Shown one piece after another: positions 5,898-10,710 of a stretch of 10,710 nucleotides of DNA. Position numbers and translations under genes: made by a program. The DNA is taken from positions 1 to 10,710 of the forward strand of contig CANJYY010000057.1 of the NCBI GenBank assembly GCA_947479185.1. The letters run 5' to 3'. Origin of the DNA: Caulobacteraceae bacterium. GTDB taxonomy: Bacteria; Pseudomonadota; Alphaproteobacteria; Caulobacterales; Caulobacteraceae. The notes under the pieces were generated by a model. That model saw only the letters and a program-made list of their open reading frames with translations, did not search any database and was not told the origin of the DNA. Each line of letters starts with the position of its first letter. Position 1 is the first letter of the stretch.

Positions 5898-6005
5898 ATC
5901 CTGCGAGTCGCGTTCGAGGATGTTGGCGATCCCCGTTGAGACGCGGAAAGCGAGGCGGGTCTTCAGGACGGTCGCGTATTCATTCCAGCCGTTGTCGGCC
6001 CCCAT
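5898..6005 (-). pseudogene. Coding-like segment, possible small gene or gene remnant
   Basis: Between the LysR and HNH genes, the minus strand from an ATG at 6005 reads MGADNGWNEYATVLKTRLAF and then RVSTGIANILERDSQDRP. Over these codons, GC by codon position is roughly 54, 46 and 83 per cent (my own hand count), the profile of real coding DNA here rather than of a spacer. The frame then runs open into the antisense of LysR, where the residues become shadow-like, stopping only at 5547. It may be the 5' end of a decayed gene or chance. Ribosome binding is poor (GGGAG 12-13 bases upstream). An opposite plus-strand frame shares the same third positions but has the less natural position profile. 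Confidence 0.2.
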
Positions 6006-6011
6006 GGTGTT

Positions 6012-6022
6012 GGGAGGCTCCC
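6012..6022 (+). promoter_or_regulatory. Ribosome binding site of the HNH gene inside a hairpin
   Basis: GGGAGG at 6012-6017 is a strong Shine-Dalgarno sequence 6 bases before the ATG at 6024, which decides the start over the ATG at 6030. The same bases form a perfect GGGAG-G-CTCCC inverted repeat. The one-base gap is too tight for a full RNA stem, so the effective pairing would be weaker. If it folds, translation would be damped. Confidence 0.4.
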
Positions 6023-6023
6023 G

Positions 6024-6599
6024 ATGACGATGCACAAGGCCCAGGTGCTCAAGTCGCCCCCGTCGGGATATCCGGCCCTGGTGCTGAACGCCGACTTCAG
6101 GCCGCTCAGCTACTATCCCCTGTCGCTCTGGCCCTGGCAGGAGGTCATCAAGGCCGTGTTCCTCGACCGGGTCGAGGTCATCTCCACCTATGACAAGATG
6201 GTCCACAGCCCCTCGTTCGAGATGCGGCTGCCCAGCGTGGTCTGTCTCAAATCCTATGTGGCCCAGGACCGGCCGCCGGCCTTCACCCGCTTCAACCTGT
6301 TTCTGCGCGACAGCTTCAGCTGCCAGTACTGCAGCGCGAGCTCGGACCTGACGTTCGACCACGTCATCCCCCGTTCGCGCGGCGGCCGCACGACCTGGGA
6401 GAACATCGTCACCGCCTGCGCGCCCTGCAACCTGACCAAGGGCGGCCGCACGCCGAAGGAGGCGCGCATGCACCCGCACCGCCATCCGCGCCGGCCCTCG
6501 ATGCACGAGCTGCAGGACCACGGCCGCCGCTTCCCGCCGGGCTTCCTGCACGAAAGCTGGCTCGACTTCCTCTACTGGGACATCGAGCTGGAGGCGTAG
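6024..6599 (+). CDS. HNH endonuclease family protein
   Basis: A 191-residue soluble protein with a central zinc-supported HNH nuclease fold. C100-QY-C103 and C132-AP-C135 form the two CxxC knuckles. D112-H113 (LTFDHVIPRSRGG) supplies the catalytic histidine, and E126-N127 and N136 complete the HNH signature. The N-terminal 95 residues (ALVLNADFRPLSYYPLSLWP; EVIKAVFLDRVEVI) are characteristic of a widespread bacterial group of stand-alone HNH proteins whose cellular role is not established. The C-terminal 50 residues are rich in His, Arg and Pro. No methyltransferase, restriction subunit, toxin or phage gene is adjacent, so a defence role is not supported by context. The start is set by GGGAGG six bases before ATG 6024. 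Confidence 0.92.
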   Translation: MTMHKAQVLKSPPSGYPALVLNADFRPLSYYPLSLWPWQEVIKAVFLDRVEVISTYDKMVHSPSFEMRLPSVVCLKSYVAQDRPPAFTRFNLFLRDSFSCQYCSASSDLTFDHVIPRSRGGRTTWENIVTACAPCNLTKGGRTPKEARMHPHRHPRRPSMHELQDHGRRFPPGFLHESWLDFLYWDIELEA

Positions 6600-6614
6600 A
6601 CCTCGGCCGATGGA

Positions 6615-6734
6615 TCCTCCCCCGCCGGGGGAGGTGGATCGGCGAAGCCGAGACGGAGGGGGCAGCGCCGGTGGCGTGGAAGGGGCCCCCTCAGTCACCG
6701 CTGCGCGGCGACAGCTCCCCCGATGGGGGAGCAT
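6615..6734. repeat. Five-hairpin intergenic element, copy B
   Basis: A 120-base copy of the element at 2168-2279, in the same orientation. H1: CCTCCCCC 6616-6623 with GGGGGAGG 6627-6634. H2: TCGGC 6639-6643 with GCCGA 6647-6651, loop GAA. H3: GAGGGGGC 6656-6663 with GCCCCCTC 6685-6692, with a longer loop of 21. H4: CCGC 6698-6701 with GCGG 6705-6708. H5: GCTCCCCC with GGGGGAGC, ending at 6732. H2 has a paired change against copy A (CC/GG to GC/GC), and H3 has one pair fewer on both sides, so pairing is kept while sequence drifts. It starts 15 bases after the HNH stop, and the gap 6600-6824 holds no convincing gene. Confidence 0.85.
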
Positions 6735-6824
6735 CCACGCGGTTCCCGCTTGGGAATGGCGCGGAACCTGCCATGACTGCCGATGCTCGCGCCGTTCCGG
6801 CCGGGTTTCACGCCTGGAGCGACC

Positions 6825-6992
6825 ATGAAGCCCCCCATCAAACGGCTGCACGACCTCAAGCCGGCCGCCGAGCCGGCCATCTTCGCCCCGCCCTCGCCGA
6901 AGATGGCGCGCCGCAAGCCCGGCAAGGTGCTGACCGCCGCCGAAAAGGCCGCCTTCCTCGCCTCGCGCCCGGACCTCAAGCCGAAATCCTGA
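6825..6992 (+). CDS. Small basic protein (55 residues), function unknown
   Basis: The translation begins MKPPIKRLHDLKPAAEPAIF and ends FLASRPDLKPKS. It is strongly basic (about eleven Lys/Arg) and rich in Pro and Ala, with no membrane span and no cysteine. The C-terminal half (KMARRKPGKVLTAAEKAAFL) could form a short amphipathic helix. GGAG at 6815-6818 lies 6 bases before the ATG. Codon use is that of the neighbours, with almost every third position G or C, which supports a real gene. An ATG at 6783 in the same frame would extend it by 14 residues but has no ribosome binding site and lies in the spacer. I do not recognise the family; a nucleic-acid or protein-binding peptide is conceivable. 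Confidence 0.65.
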   Translation: MKPPIKRLHDLKPAAEPAIFAPPSPKMARRKPGKVLTAAEKAAFLASRPDLKPKS

Positions 6993-7061
6993 TCCCGGCG
7001 GAAACCGCACCGTCACACAGGCGTTGTGATTTTCTGGCCATTCAAGGGCAGGGGGTGACCC

Positions 7062-7220
7062 ATGAAGATTCTCGAGATCATTCGAATGCCGTTCGCCGTC
7101 GCCGGCGCGTTCGTCGGCGCGCTCGGCCTGCCGGGCTGCTGGGAGGCCATCAAGGGCTGTCTGGCGGAGGCGCGGGCCATGCCGAAGGCGCAGACCGGCG
7201 TTTGGGCAAACCGCCTGTAA
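7062..7220 (+). CDS. Small protein with one hydrophobic segment (52 residues), function unknown
   Basis: The translation begins MKILEIIRMPFAVAGAFVGA, continues LGLPGCWEAIKGCLAEARAM and ends PKAQTGVWANRL, then TAA. Residues 9-25 form a hydrophobic stretch that could be a short membrane span or an uncleaved signal. Two cysteines, C26 and C33, follow it seven residues apart. LPGC resembles a lipobox, but the segment before it is not a good lipoprotein signal. A purine-rich GGCAGGGGGTG precedes the ATG. Codon use matches neighbouring genes. It lies 26 bases before the PilZ gene and may share its messenger. The family is not recognised. Confidence 0.6.
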   Translation: MKILEIIRMPFAVAGAFVGALGLPGCWEAIKGCLAEARAMPKAQTGVWANRL

Positions 7221-7246
7221 ACCTTCCGGGGCGTATCAGGGCGGTC

Positions 7247-7594
7247 ATGAGTAGCTTGTCCGCCGCAGACGCCGCCCAACGCCGGAACAATGGCCGTCAG
7301 CGCACCCTGCTGGCCGGCAAGCTGGCCAATGTCGACGCGACCGAGACGCTCGACTGCACCATCCGCAACATCAGCGACACCGGGGCGATGATCGAGACGT
7401 CCTCGCCCCAGCGCCTGTCCGGCCCGCTGCATCTGCTGCAGGTCAAGGATGGCGTCGCCTGGGATGTCGAGGTCGTCTGGCGTCGCGGCAATCGCATCGG
7501 CGTCCGCCTCGGCGACCGGCACGATCTGAAGGCCAACACCGAGGTCCAGCTCAGGGCCCTGCGCGCCATCTGGAGCCAGATGGCGCTGCGCTGA
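7247..7594 (+). CDS. PilZ-domain protein
   Basis: A single-domain, 115-residue PilZ protein, a probable cyclic-di-GMP receptor. The expected ligand motifs are both present: an RxxxR-type cluster at the start (QRRNNGRQRTLLAGKL, residues 11-26) and the (D/N)xSxxG motif as N41-ISDTG with GAMIE following. The strand pattern ends with WDVEVVWRRGNRIGVRLGD at 72-90, also typical. No enzymatic or membrane domain is attached, so it would act by binding a partner protein in motility, polysaccharide or cell-cycle control; the partner is not visible nearby. ATG at 7247 is the first sensible start, 26 bases after the 52-residue gene; the ribosome binding site is weak (CAGGGCGGTC). It is convergent with the proline-rich small gene. 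Confidence 0.9.
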   Translation: MSSLSAADAAQRRNNGRQRTLLAGKLANVDATETLDCTIRNISDTGAMIETSSPQRLSGPLHLLQVKDGVAWDVEVVWRRGNRIGVRLGDRHDLKANTEVQLRALRAIWSQMALR

Positions 7595-7616
7595 TCCTCC
7601 CCCGAGGGGGAAGATC
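7593..7616. terminator. Hairpin between convergent genes
   Basis: GATCCTCCCCC, loop GA, GGGGGAAGATC forms an 11-pair stem with one C-A mismatch on the plus strand, which becomes a U-G wobble on the minus strand. It overlaps the PilZ stop codon and lies 7 bases from the end of the convergent small gene. There is no T run on either side, so it is a weak bidirectional terminator at best. Its core matches hairpin H1 of the intergenic element. Confidence 0.45.
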
Positions 7617-7622
7617 AATCGG

Positions 7623-7763
7623 CTACATCACCGTATCAGGCTCGGGCGGGTCATAGGCCGGCGCGGGATCAGGCTCGCCGGGCAGGTCAGGTTCGATCTG
7701 TGGCGGCGTCGGCTCATAGGGCGGCGCGGGATCGGGTTCGGCGGGGGTTTTGGGATCGGCCAT
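7623..7763 (-). CDS. Small proline/acidic protein with an internal repeat (46 residues)
   Basis: The translation begins MADPKTPAEPDPAPPYEPTP, continues PQIEPDLPGEPDPAPAYDPP and ends EPDTVM. About 40 per cent of residues are proline and the protein is strongly acidic. The unit EPDPAP(P/A)Y(E/D)P occurs twice, at residues 9-18 and 30-39, mirrored by near-identical DNA. It should be disordered, with no span or signal. Third positions are GC-rich but not uniform. The ribosome binding site is weak. It follows coq7 by 65 bases on the same strand, after a stem-loop, and ends facing the PilZ gene. It could be a genuine small protein or a low-complexity reading frame; I favour a gene but not strongly. 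Confidence 0.5.
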   Translation of the reverse strand: MADPKTPAEPDPAPPYEPTPPQIEPDLPGEPDPAPAYDPPEPDTVM

Positions 7764-7802
7764 GCCGGGATAACCGCCGGACGGGCGCGGGGTTCCACAA
7801 GC

Positions 7803-7829
7803 GGGACAGACACCGTTTGTGTCTGCCCC
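7803..7829 (-). terminator. Stem-loop at the coq7 stop codon
   Basis: On the minus strand, GGGGCAGACAC pairs with GTGTCTGTCCC around a five-base loop: ten Watson-Crick pairs and one G-U. It begins inside the coq7 TAG stop region. The sequence after the stem (GCTTGTGG) has no T run, so it may end transcription inefficiently or protect the 3' end of the yqaA-dsbB-coq7 messenger. Confidence 0.45.
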
Positions 7830-8392
7830 TAAACCTTCTCACTGATCTTGATCGCCGCCTTGCAGCCGGCCCGGATCACCGCCGCCAGCAGCGGATAGCC
7901 CGGCGCCTCGCGCGCGCCCTCGTCGCGGGCGATGTCGCGGTGCATCAGCTCCTCGTCGCGGAAAACGCTGAGCTCGGCGGCCAGCGCGGGATCGCGCGCC
8001 GACAGCTCGGCGATCTGTGCGGCATAGTGCCCCTCGATCACCGTCTCGACGGCCTCGGTGCAGGCGTGGGCGGCCTTGTCACCCATCAGGGCGGTGCCGG
8101 CGCCGAGCGCGAAGGCGGCCGCGCGCCAGACCGGGGCCAGCAGCGTCGGCCGGACCCTGTGTTCGTTCAGCAGGGCGTCGAAGCGCGCCAGATGGACCGC
8201 CTCGTGGCCCTCCATCTCGGCCAGCTGGCCGGCCACGCGTTCATGGCCGCGCGCCTTGCCCAGCACGGCTTGCTGGCCGCGATAGATGTGCACGGCGCCC
8301 AGTTCGCCGGCGTGGTCGACGCGCAGGATCTCGGCCAGGCGACGGCGGCCGGCGCCGCGGCCGGGACGGGCGGGGACGGGACGGTCAGACAC
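7829..8392 (-). CDS. coq7: Demethoxyubiquinone hydroxylase (Coq7 family)
   Basis: A membrane-associated di-iron monooxygenase that hydroxylates 5-demethoxyubiquinone (C6 of the ring), the penultimate step of ubiquinone synthesis. At 187 residues it has the usual bacterial length. All six carboxylate/histidine ligands can be placed: E30 (RVDHAGELGAVHIY), E64-AV-H67 (MEGHEAVHLARF), E116 (CTEAVETVIEGHY) and E148-LM-H151 (RDEELMHRD). The first 17 residues are basic and proline-rich and fall outside the domain. The start is GTG at 8392, overlapping the last 8 bases of dsbB, so translation is coupled. Sharing a messenger with the quinone-dependent DsbB is sensible but not proof of a joint role. Proteobacteria may use UbiF instead; the histidine/glutamate pattern here is clearly Coq7. 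Confidence 0.95.
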   Translation of the reverse strand: MSDRPVPARPGRGAGRRRLAEILRVDHAGELGAVHIYRGQQAVLGKARGHERVAGQLAEMEGHEAVHLARFDALLNEHRVRPTLLAPVWRAAAFALGAGTALMGDKAAHACTEAVETVIEGHYAAQIAELSARDPALAAELSVFRDEELMHRDIARDEGAREAPGYPLLAAVIRAGCKAAIKISEKV

Positions 8393-8903
8393 GGCGCAAC
8401 CTCACGGCCAGCACGCTGTAAACCAGCAGTTTCAGGGAAATCAGCGCGTTCCAGCCGGCCATCGACAGGCCGAGGAACACCCAGGCGGCGGTGTCGCAGG
8501 CCGGGGCCTTGATCGACCCGCCCTTCAGGACGGCGTCCAGGCTGGTCAGCGGCTGGATGGCGCCCGAGGCGCAGGTCTTGGGCCCGGGCCAGAACTTCCA
8601 TTCGGCGCCCGCGTGATAGACGGCGACGCCGATCCCGACGAGGAACACGGCCGCCAGCAGCAGGCTGGCGAGCCTGCGGATCCGGTCGTCCTTCAGCAGC
8701 ATCTGCCCGGCGACGCCGACCGCCCCGACGGTCAGGGCCACCCAGTAGACCTCCCGCGCCTTGAGGCAGAGGGTGCAGGGCGCCAGGCCGCCGAACGTCT
8801 CGAACGCATGGGCGATGGCCAGCATCAGCGCCGAGGACAGGGCGGCGACCAGCGGCCAGTTCTCGAGACAGCGATGGATCAGGGCTTTGAGGGCGGGAGG
8901 CAT
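8385..8903 (-). CDS. dsbB: Disulfide bond formation protein B (DsbB)
   Basis: An inner-membrane quinone reductase that reoxidises periplasmic DsbA and passes the electrons to ubiquinone. The 172-residue protein has four spans (about residues 17-35, 51-69, 77-96 and 141-168). C43-TL-C46 lies just before span 2 and is the quinone-linked pair. C111 and C136 in the second periplasmic loop form the DsbA-facing pair. YHAGAEWKFWPGPKTC at 96-111 is a conserved feature of this branch. The ATG at 8903 lies one base after the upstream gene's stop, without a clear ribosome binding site, so coupling is likely. No dsbA is in the window. Confidence 0.94.
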   Translation of the reverse strand: MPPALKALIHRCLENWPLVAALSSALMLAIAHAFETFGGLAPCTLCLKAREVYWVALTVGAVGVAGQMLLKDDRIRRLASLLLAAVFLVGIGVAVYHAGAEWKFWPGPKTCASGAIQPLTSLDAVLKGGSIKAPACDTAAWVFLGLSMAGWNALISLKLLVYSVLAVRLRRV

Positions 8904-8904
8904 C

Positions 8905-9501
8905 TCAGCAGGTGCTCGTTCCGCTTCCGAGATAGTGGCTGGCCACGAGGCCGATCACGACCAGGGCGACCGCCAGGCCGGCGATCAGCGCCAGCCGGCG
9001 CTCGATGATCGGCAGCATGGCCGGGCCGAACCGCTTGACCACGCCGGCCACGAGGAAGAACCGCGCCCCGCGGGTCACGACCGAGGCGATGAGGAACACC
9101 GGGAAGGCGAACTGCGCCAGGCCCGAGGCGATGGTCACCAGCTTGTAGGGGATCGGCGTCAGGCCCTTGATCAGGATCACCCAGACGCCCCATTCGGCGT
9201 ACCAGCACTTGAACTGCGCCAGGCCGCCTTCGTGGCCGGACAGCGTCATCAGCCACAGCGCCGCGTCCTGCAGAAAGTAGCCGATGGCGTAGCCCAGGCA
9301 CCCGCCGAGCACAGAGGCCAGGGTGCACAGCGCCGCGTAGCGCCAGGCCCGGTCCGGCCGCGCCAGCACCATCGGCGCCAGCATCACGTCCGGCGGAACC
9401 GGAAAGAACGAGCTCTCGGCGAACGAGACCGCGAACAGGGCGGAGGGGGCGTGACGCGAGGCGGCGAGCCTCATCACCCAGTCGTAAAGTCGGCGCAGCA
9501 T
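8905..9501 (-). CDS. YqaA-type DedA/VTT-domain membrane protein
   Basis: An inner-membrane protein of the DedA/VTT superfamily, related to E. coli YqaA, in 198 residues. DedA-family members are implicated in lipid (undecaprenyl phosphate or phospholipid) flipping and proton-dependent membrane homeostasis; which applies to the YqaA branch is uncertain. Diagnostic segments are SFAESSFFPVPPDVMLAPM at 26-44 (re-entrant loop with proline pairs) and IKGLTPIPYKLVTIASGLA at 111-129 (second re-entrant loop). Spans follow at about 57-77, 132-153 and 171-191. ATG at 9501 has no convincing ribosome binding site. It is the first gene of the yqaA-dsbB-coq7 set and is divergent from the GFA gene across 61 bases, in which I could not define a promoter. 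Confidence 0.9.
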   Translation of the reverse strand: MLRRLYDWVMRLAASRHAPSALFAVSFAESSFFPVPPDVMLAPMVLARPDRAWRYAALCTLASVLGGCLGYAIGYFLQDAALWLMTLSGHEGGLAQFKCWYAEWGVWVILIKGLTPIPYKLVTIASGLAQFAFPVFLIASVVTRGARFFLVAGVVKRFGPAMLPIIERRLALIAGLAVALVVIGLVASHYLGSGTSTC

Positions 9502-9562
9502 ACGGCTGTGCTAGCAGGGCTTGGCGGGCTTGTCTCGCGCCTGCACGGAAAAGGGACGGGCG

Positions 9563-9952
9563 ATGACGACACGGACGGCGGCCTGCCAGTGCGGCGGCCT
9601 GACGGCGACCTGCGACGGGGAGCCCGATGTGGTCTCGCTCTGCAGCTGTCTCGACTGCCAGCGGCGCACCGGGTCCGCCTTCGGCCTCGTGGCTGTCTAT
9701 CCGCGCGAGGCCGTCACGGTGAACGGTCCCTCGCGCAAGTACGGCCGCGTTGCGGAAAGCGGAAACCCGAGCACGATGCACTTCTGTCCGACCTGCGGCT
9801 CGACGGTGTTCTGGGAAGCGGAAAGCCGGCCGGGCATCCTCTGCGTCGCGGTGGGGGCCTTCGGCGACCCGACCTTCCCGATGCCGGTCCGCACGGTCTA
9901 TGACGAGACCCGCCATCCCTGGATCGGTTTCGAGGCGGCTACTCGACTCTAG
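9563..9952 (+). CDS. GFA (CENP-V/GFA) domain zinc protein
   Basis: A 129-residue member of the glutathione-dependent formaldehyde-activating enzyme/CENP-V fold. All seven expected zinc cysteines are present: C8 and C10 (CQCGGL), C27, C29 and C32 (CSCLDCQRRTGSAF), and C75 and C78 (FCPTCGS). The domain fills the whole protein. True formaldehyde-glutathione adduct formation has been questioned even for the founder, so the catalytic role should be taken as unknown. The ATG at 9563 has AAGGGA about 8 bases upstream; an in-frame ATG at 9521 would add 14 residues in the divergent promoter region and is less likely. It is followed after 44 bases by the dioxygenase gene, with which it may or may not share a transcript. 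Confidence 0.92.
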   Translation: MTTRTAACQCGGLTATCDGEPDVVSLCSCLDCQRRTGSAFGLVAVYPREAVTVNGPSRKYGRVAESGNPSTMHFCPTCGSTVFWEAESRPGILCVAVGAFGDPTFPMPVRTVYDETRHPWIGFEAATRL

Positions 9953-9996
9953 TTTCATCTGTTACTATCTCTTCCGACTTGCGAAGGAGACCTGCG

Positions 9997-10710
9997 ATGA
10001 ACGCCCAACCCCGCGCCGACCTGTTCGACAACCCGCTCGGCACCGACGGCTTCGAGTTCGTCGAATTCACCTCGCCCGAGCCCGAGGCGCTCAAAAGCCT
10101 GTTCGAATCCATGGGCTTCACCGCGGTCAGCAAGCACCGCTCGAAGAACGTGCTGCGCTTCCGCCAGGGCGACATCAACTTCATCCTCAACATGGAGCCG
10201 GAGGGCCAGCCGGCGGACTTCCGCCAGGTTCACGGCCCCTCGGCCAACGCCATGGCCTTCCGCGTGCGCGACGCCGCCAAGGCCCTGAAGATGGCCGTCG
10301 AACGCGGCGCGACGCCGGTCCAGGGCAAGGTCGGCCCGATGGAGCTGAACATTCCGGCCATCGAGGGCATCGGCGGCACGCATCTCTATCTCGTCGACCG
10401 CTATGGCGCGGCGGAGATCTATGACGTCGACTTCCTGCCGATCGAGGGCGCGGCCGCGCGCGAGGAGGCCAACAGCGTCGGCCTGACCTATCTCGACCAC
10501 CTGACCCACAACGTCTTCCGCGGTGGCATGGCCAAATGGGCGGCCTTCTACGAGCAGGTCTTCAATTTCCGCGAAATCCGGTACTTCGACATCGAGGGCA
10601 AGGTGACCGGCCTGTTCTCCAAGGCCATGACCAGCCCGGACGGCAAGATCCGCATCCCGCTCAACGAGAGCCAGGATGACCAGAGCCAGATCGAGGAGTT
10701 TCTGCGCGAC
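9997..10710 (+). CDS. hppD: 4-Hydroxyphenylpyruvate dioxygenase, 3' end cut by the window edge
   Basis: A non-haem Fe(II) enzyme that converts 4-hydroxyphenylpyruvate to homogentisate in tyrosine degradation; soluble. The first 238 codons are present of roughly 360-375. The N-terminal vicinal-oxygen-chelate half covers residues 15-145 (GFEFVEFTSPEPEALKSLFE; FRVRDAAKALKMAVERGA). The catalytic half begins with YLDHLTHNVFRGGM at 165-178, where H168 is the first iron ligand. GLFSKAMTSPDGKIRIPLNE at 205-224 is the diagnostic conserved block. The second histidine and the glutamate ligand lie beyond the edge. AGGAGA about 8 bases before ATG 9997 is a strong ribosome binding site. The AT-rich gap 9953-9996 may hold its own promoter, and a GACTC site sits at 9945-9949. 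No other tyrosine-pathway gene is visible here. Confidence 0.96.
   Translation, partial: MNAQPRADLFDNPLGTDGFEFVEFTSPEPEALKSLFESMGFTAVSKHRSKNVLRFRQGDINFILNMEPEGQPADFRQVHGPSANAMAFRVRDAAKALKMAVERGATPVQGKVGPMELNIPAIEGIGGTHLYLVDRYGAAEIYDVDFLPIEGAAAREEANSVGLTYLDHLTHNVFRGGMAKWAAFYEQVFNFREIRYFDIEGKVTGLFSKAMTSPDGKIRIPLNESQDDQSQIEEFLRD

Noticed and set aside
6024..6599. HNH gene as part of a defence or phage island
   Set aside because: No restriction, methyltransferase, toxin, integrase or phage genes are adjacent; GC and codon use match the neighbours, and the N-terminal region fits a common stand-alone chromosomal HNH group.
2168..6734. Two repeat copies as ends of a composite mobile element
   Set aside because: They are direct copies bounding ordinary genes, with no transposase and no visible target duplications; a dispersed intergenic repeat is simpler.
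5547..7016. Long 489-codon minus-strand open frame across LysR, HNH and spacer
   Set aside because: It runs antisense to two well-supported genes and is mostly Arg/Gly/Pro/His shadow composition. Only its part in the 5898-6005 gap looks coding-like and was kept separately.
7628..7813. 61-codon minus-strand frame overlapping the proline-rich small gene
   Set aside because: It is another frame of the same repeat DNA; it would start inside the coq7 3' stem-loop and has an implausible Pro/Arg composition.
7700..8512. Plus-strand open frame of 270 codons opposite coq7
   Set aside because: Antisense shadow of coq7 and dsbB; no recognisable domain, and Coq7 has all its metal ligands.
8761..9903. 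Long open frames on both strands over dsbB, yqaA and GFA
   Set aside because: High-GC shadows; residues are Arg/Gly/Asp/His-rich without domains, while the three real genes carry complete family motifs.

Overview
The window looks like ordinary chromosome from a GC-rich alphaproteobacterium, most probably of the Caulobacter/Phenylobacterium type. This placement is an inference from four things: very high third-position GC in all real genes; the set of families present (GluQRS, Coq7, a DsbB with the YHAGAEW region, a YqaA-type VTT protein, HPPD); many GTG starts and 4-8 base gene overlaps; and dispersed intergenic elements built of CTCCCCC/GGGGGAG stems. No tRNA, rRNA, CRISPR, transposase or phage gene was seen.

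Layout. (1) Bases 1-2059, all minus strand: an EamA/DMT transporter cut by the left edge, overlapping gluQ (glutamyl-Q tRNA(Asp) synthetase) by 4 bases, then a two-CBS-domain protein. (2) Bases 2168-2279: the first copy of a five-hairpin intergenic element. (3) Bases 2309-3326: a minus-strand TetR regulator divergent from a 37-residue single-span membrane protein. The small gene has its own promoter, overlapped by a direct repeat that looks like an operator, and ends in a clean intrinsic terminator. (4) Bases 3334-5855: a LysR-type regulator divergent from a two-gene operon of a sterol desaturase/fatty-acid hydroxylase family protein and a 7-span membrane protein of unknown function; inverted repeats lie in the shared promoter region. 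(5) Bases 6024-7594, plus strand: an HNH endonuclease, the second copy of the five-hairpin element, two small unknown proteins (55 and 52 residues) and a PilZ-domain protein. (6) Bases 7623-9501, minus strand: a yqaA-like gene, dsbB and coq7 packed almost without gaps, then a short proline/acidic protein with an internal repeat. (7) Bases 9563-10710, plus strand: a GFA/CENP-V family zinc protein and 4-hydroxyphenylpyruvate dioxygenase (hppD/hpd), cut by the right edge.

Working links. The YqaA-DsbB-Coq7 group is a membrane and redox set: DsbB passes electrons from DsbA to quinone, Coq7 makes a late ubiquinone intermediate, and HPPD nearby belongs to tyrosine catabolism. The LysR regulator probably controls the desaturase operon, and the TetR regulator probably controls the small membrane protein; both are inferred from divergent layout and repeats in the gap.

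Most worth a second look are the two copies of the structured element, whose differences preserve base pairing, and the autonomous TetR/37-residue-protein unit. I found no clear previously undescribed multi-gene system; most of the window is recognisable housekeeping and accessory metabolism.
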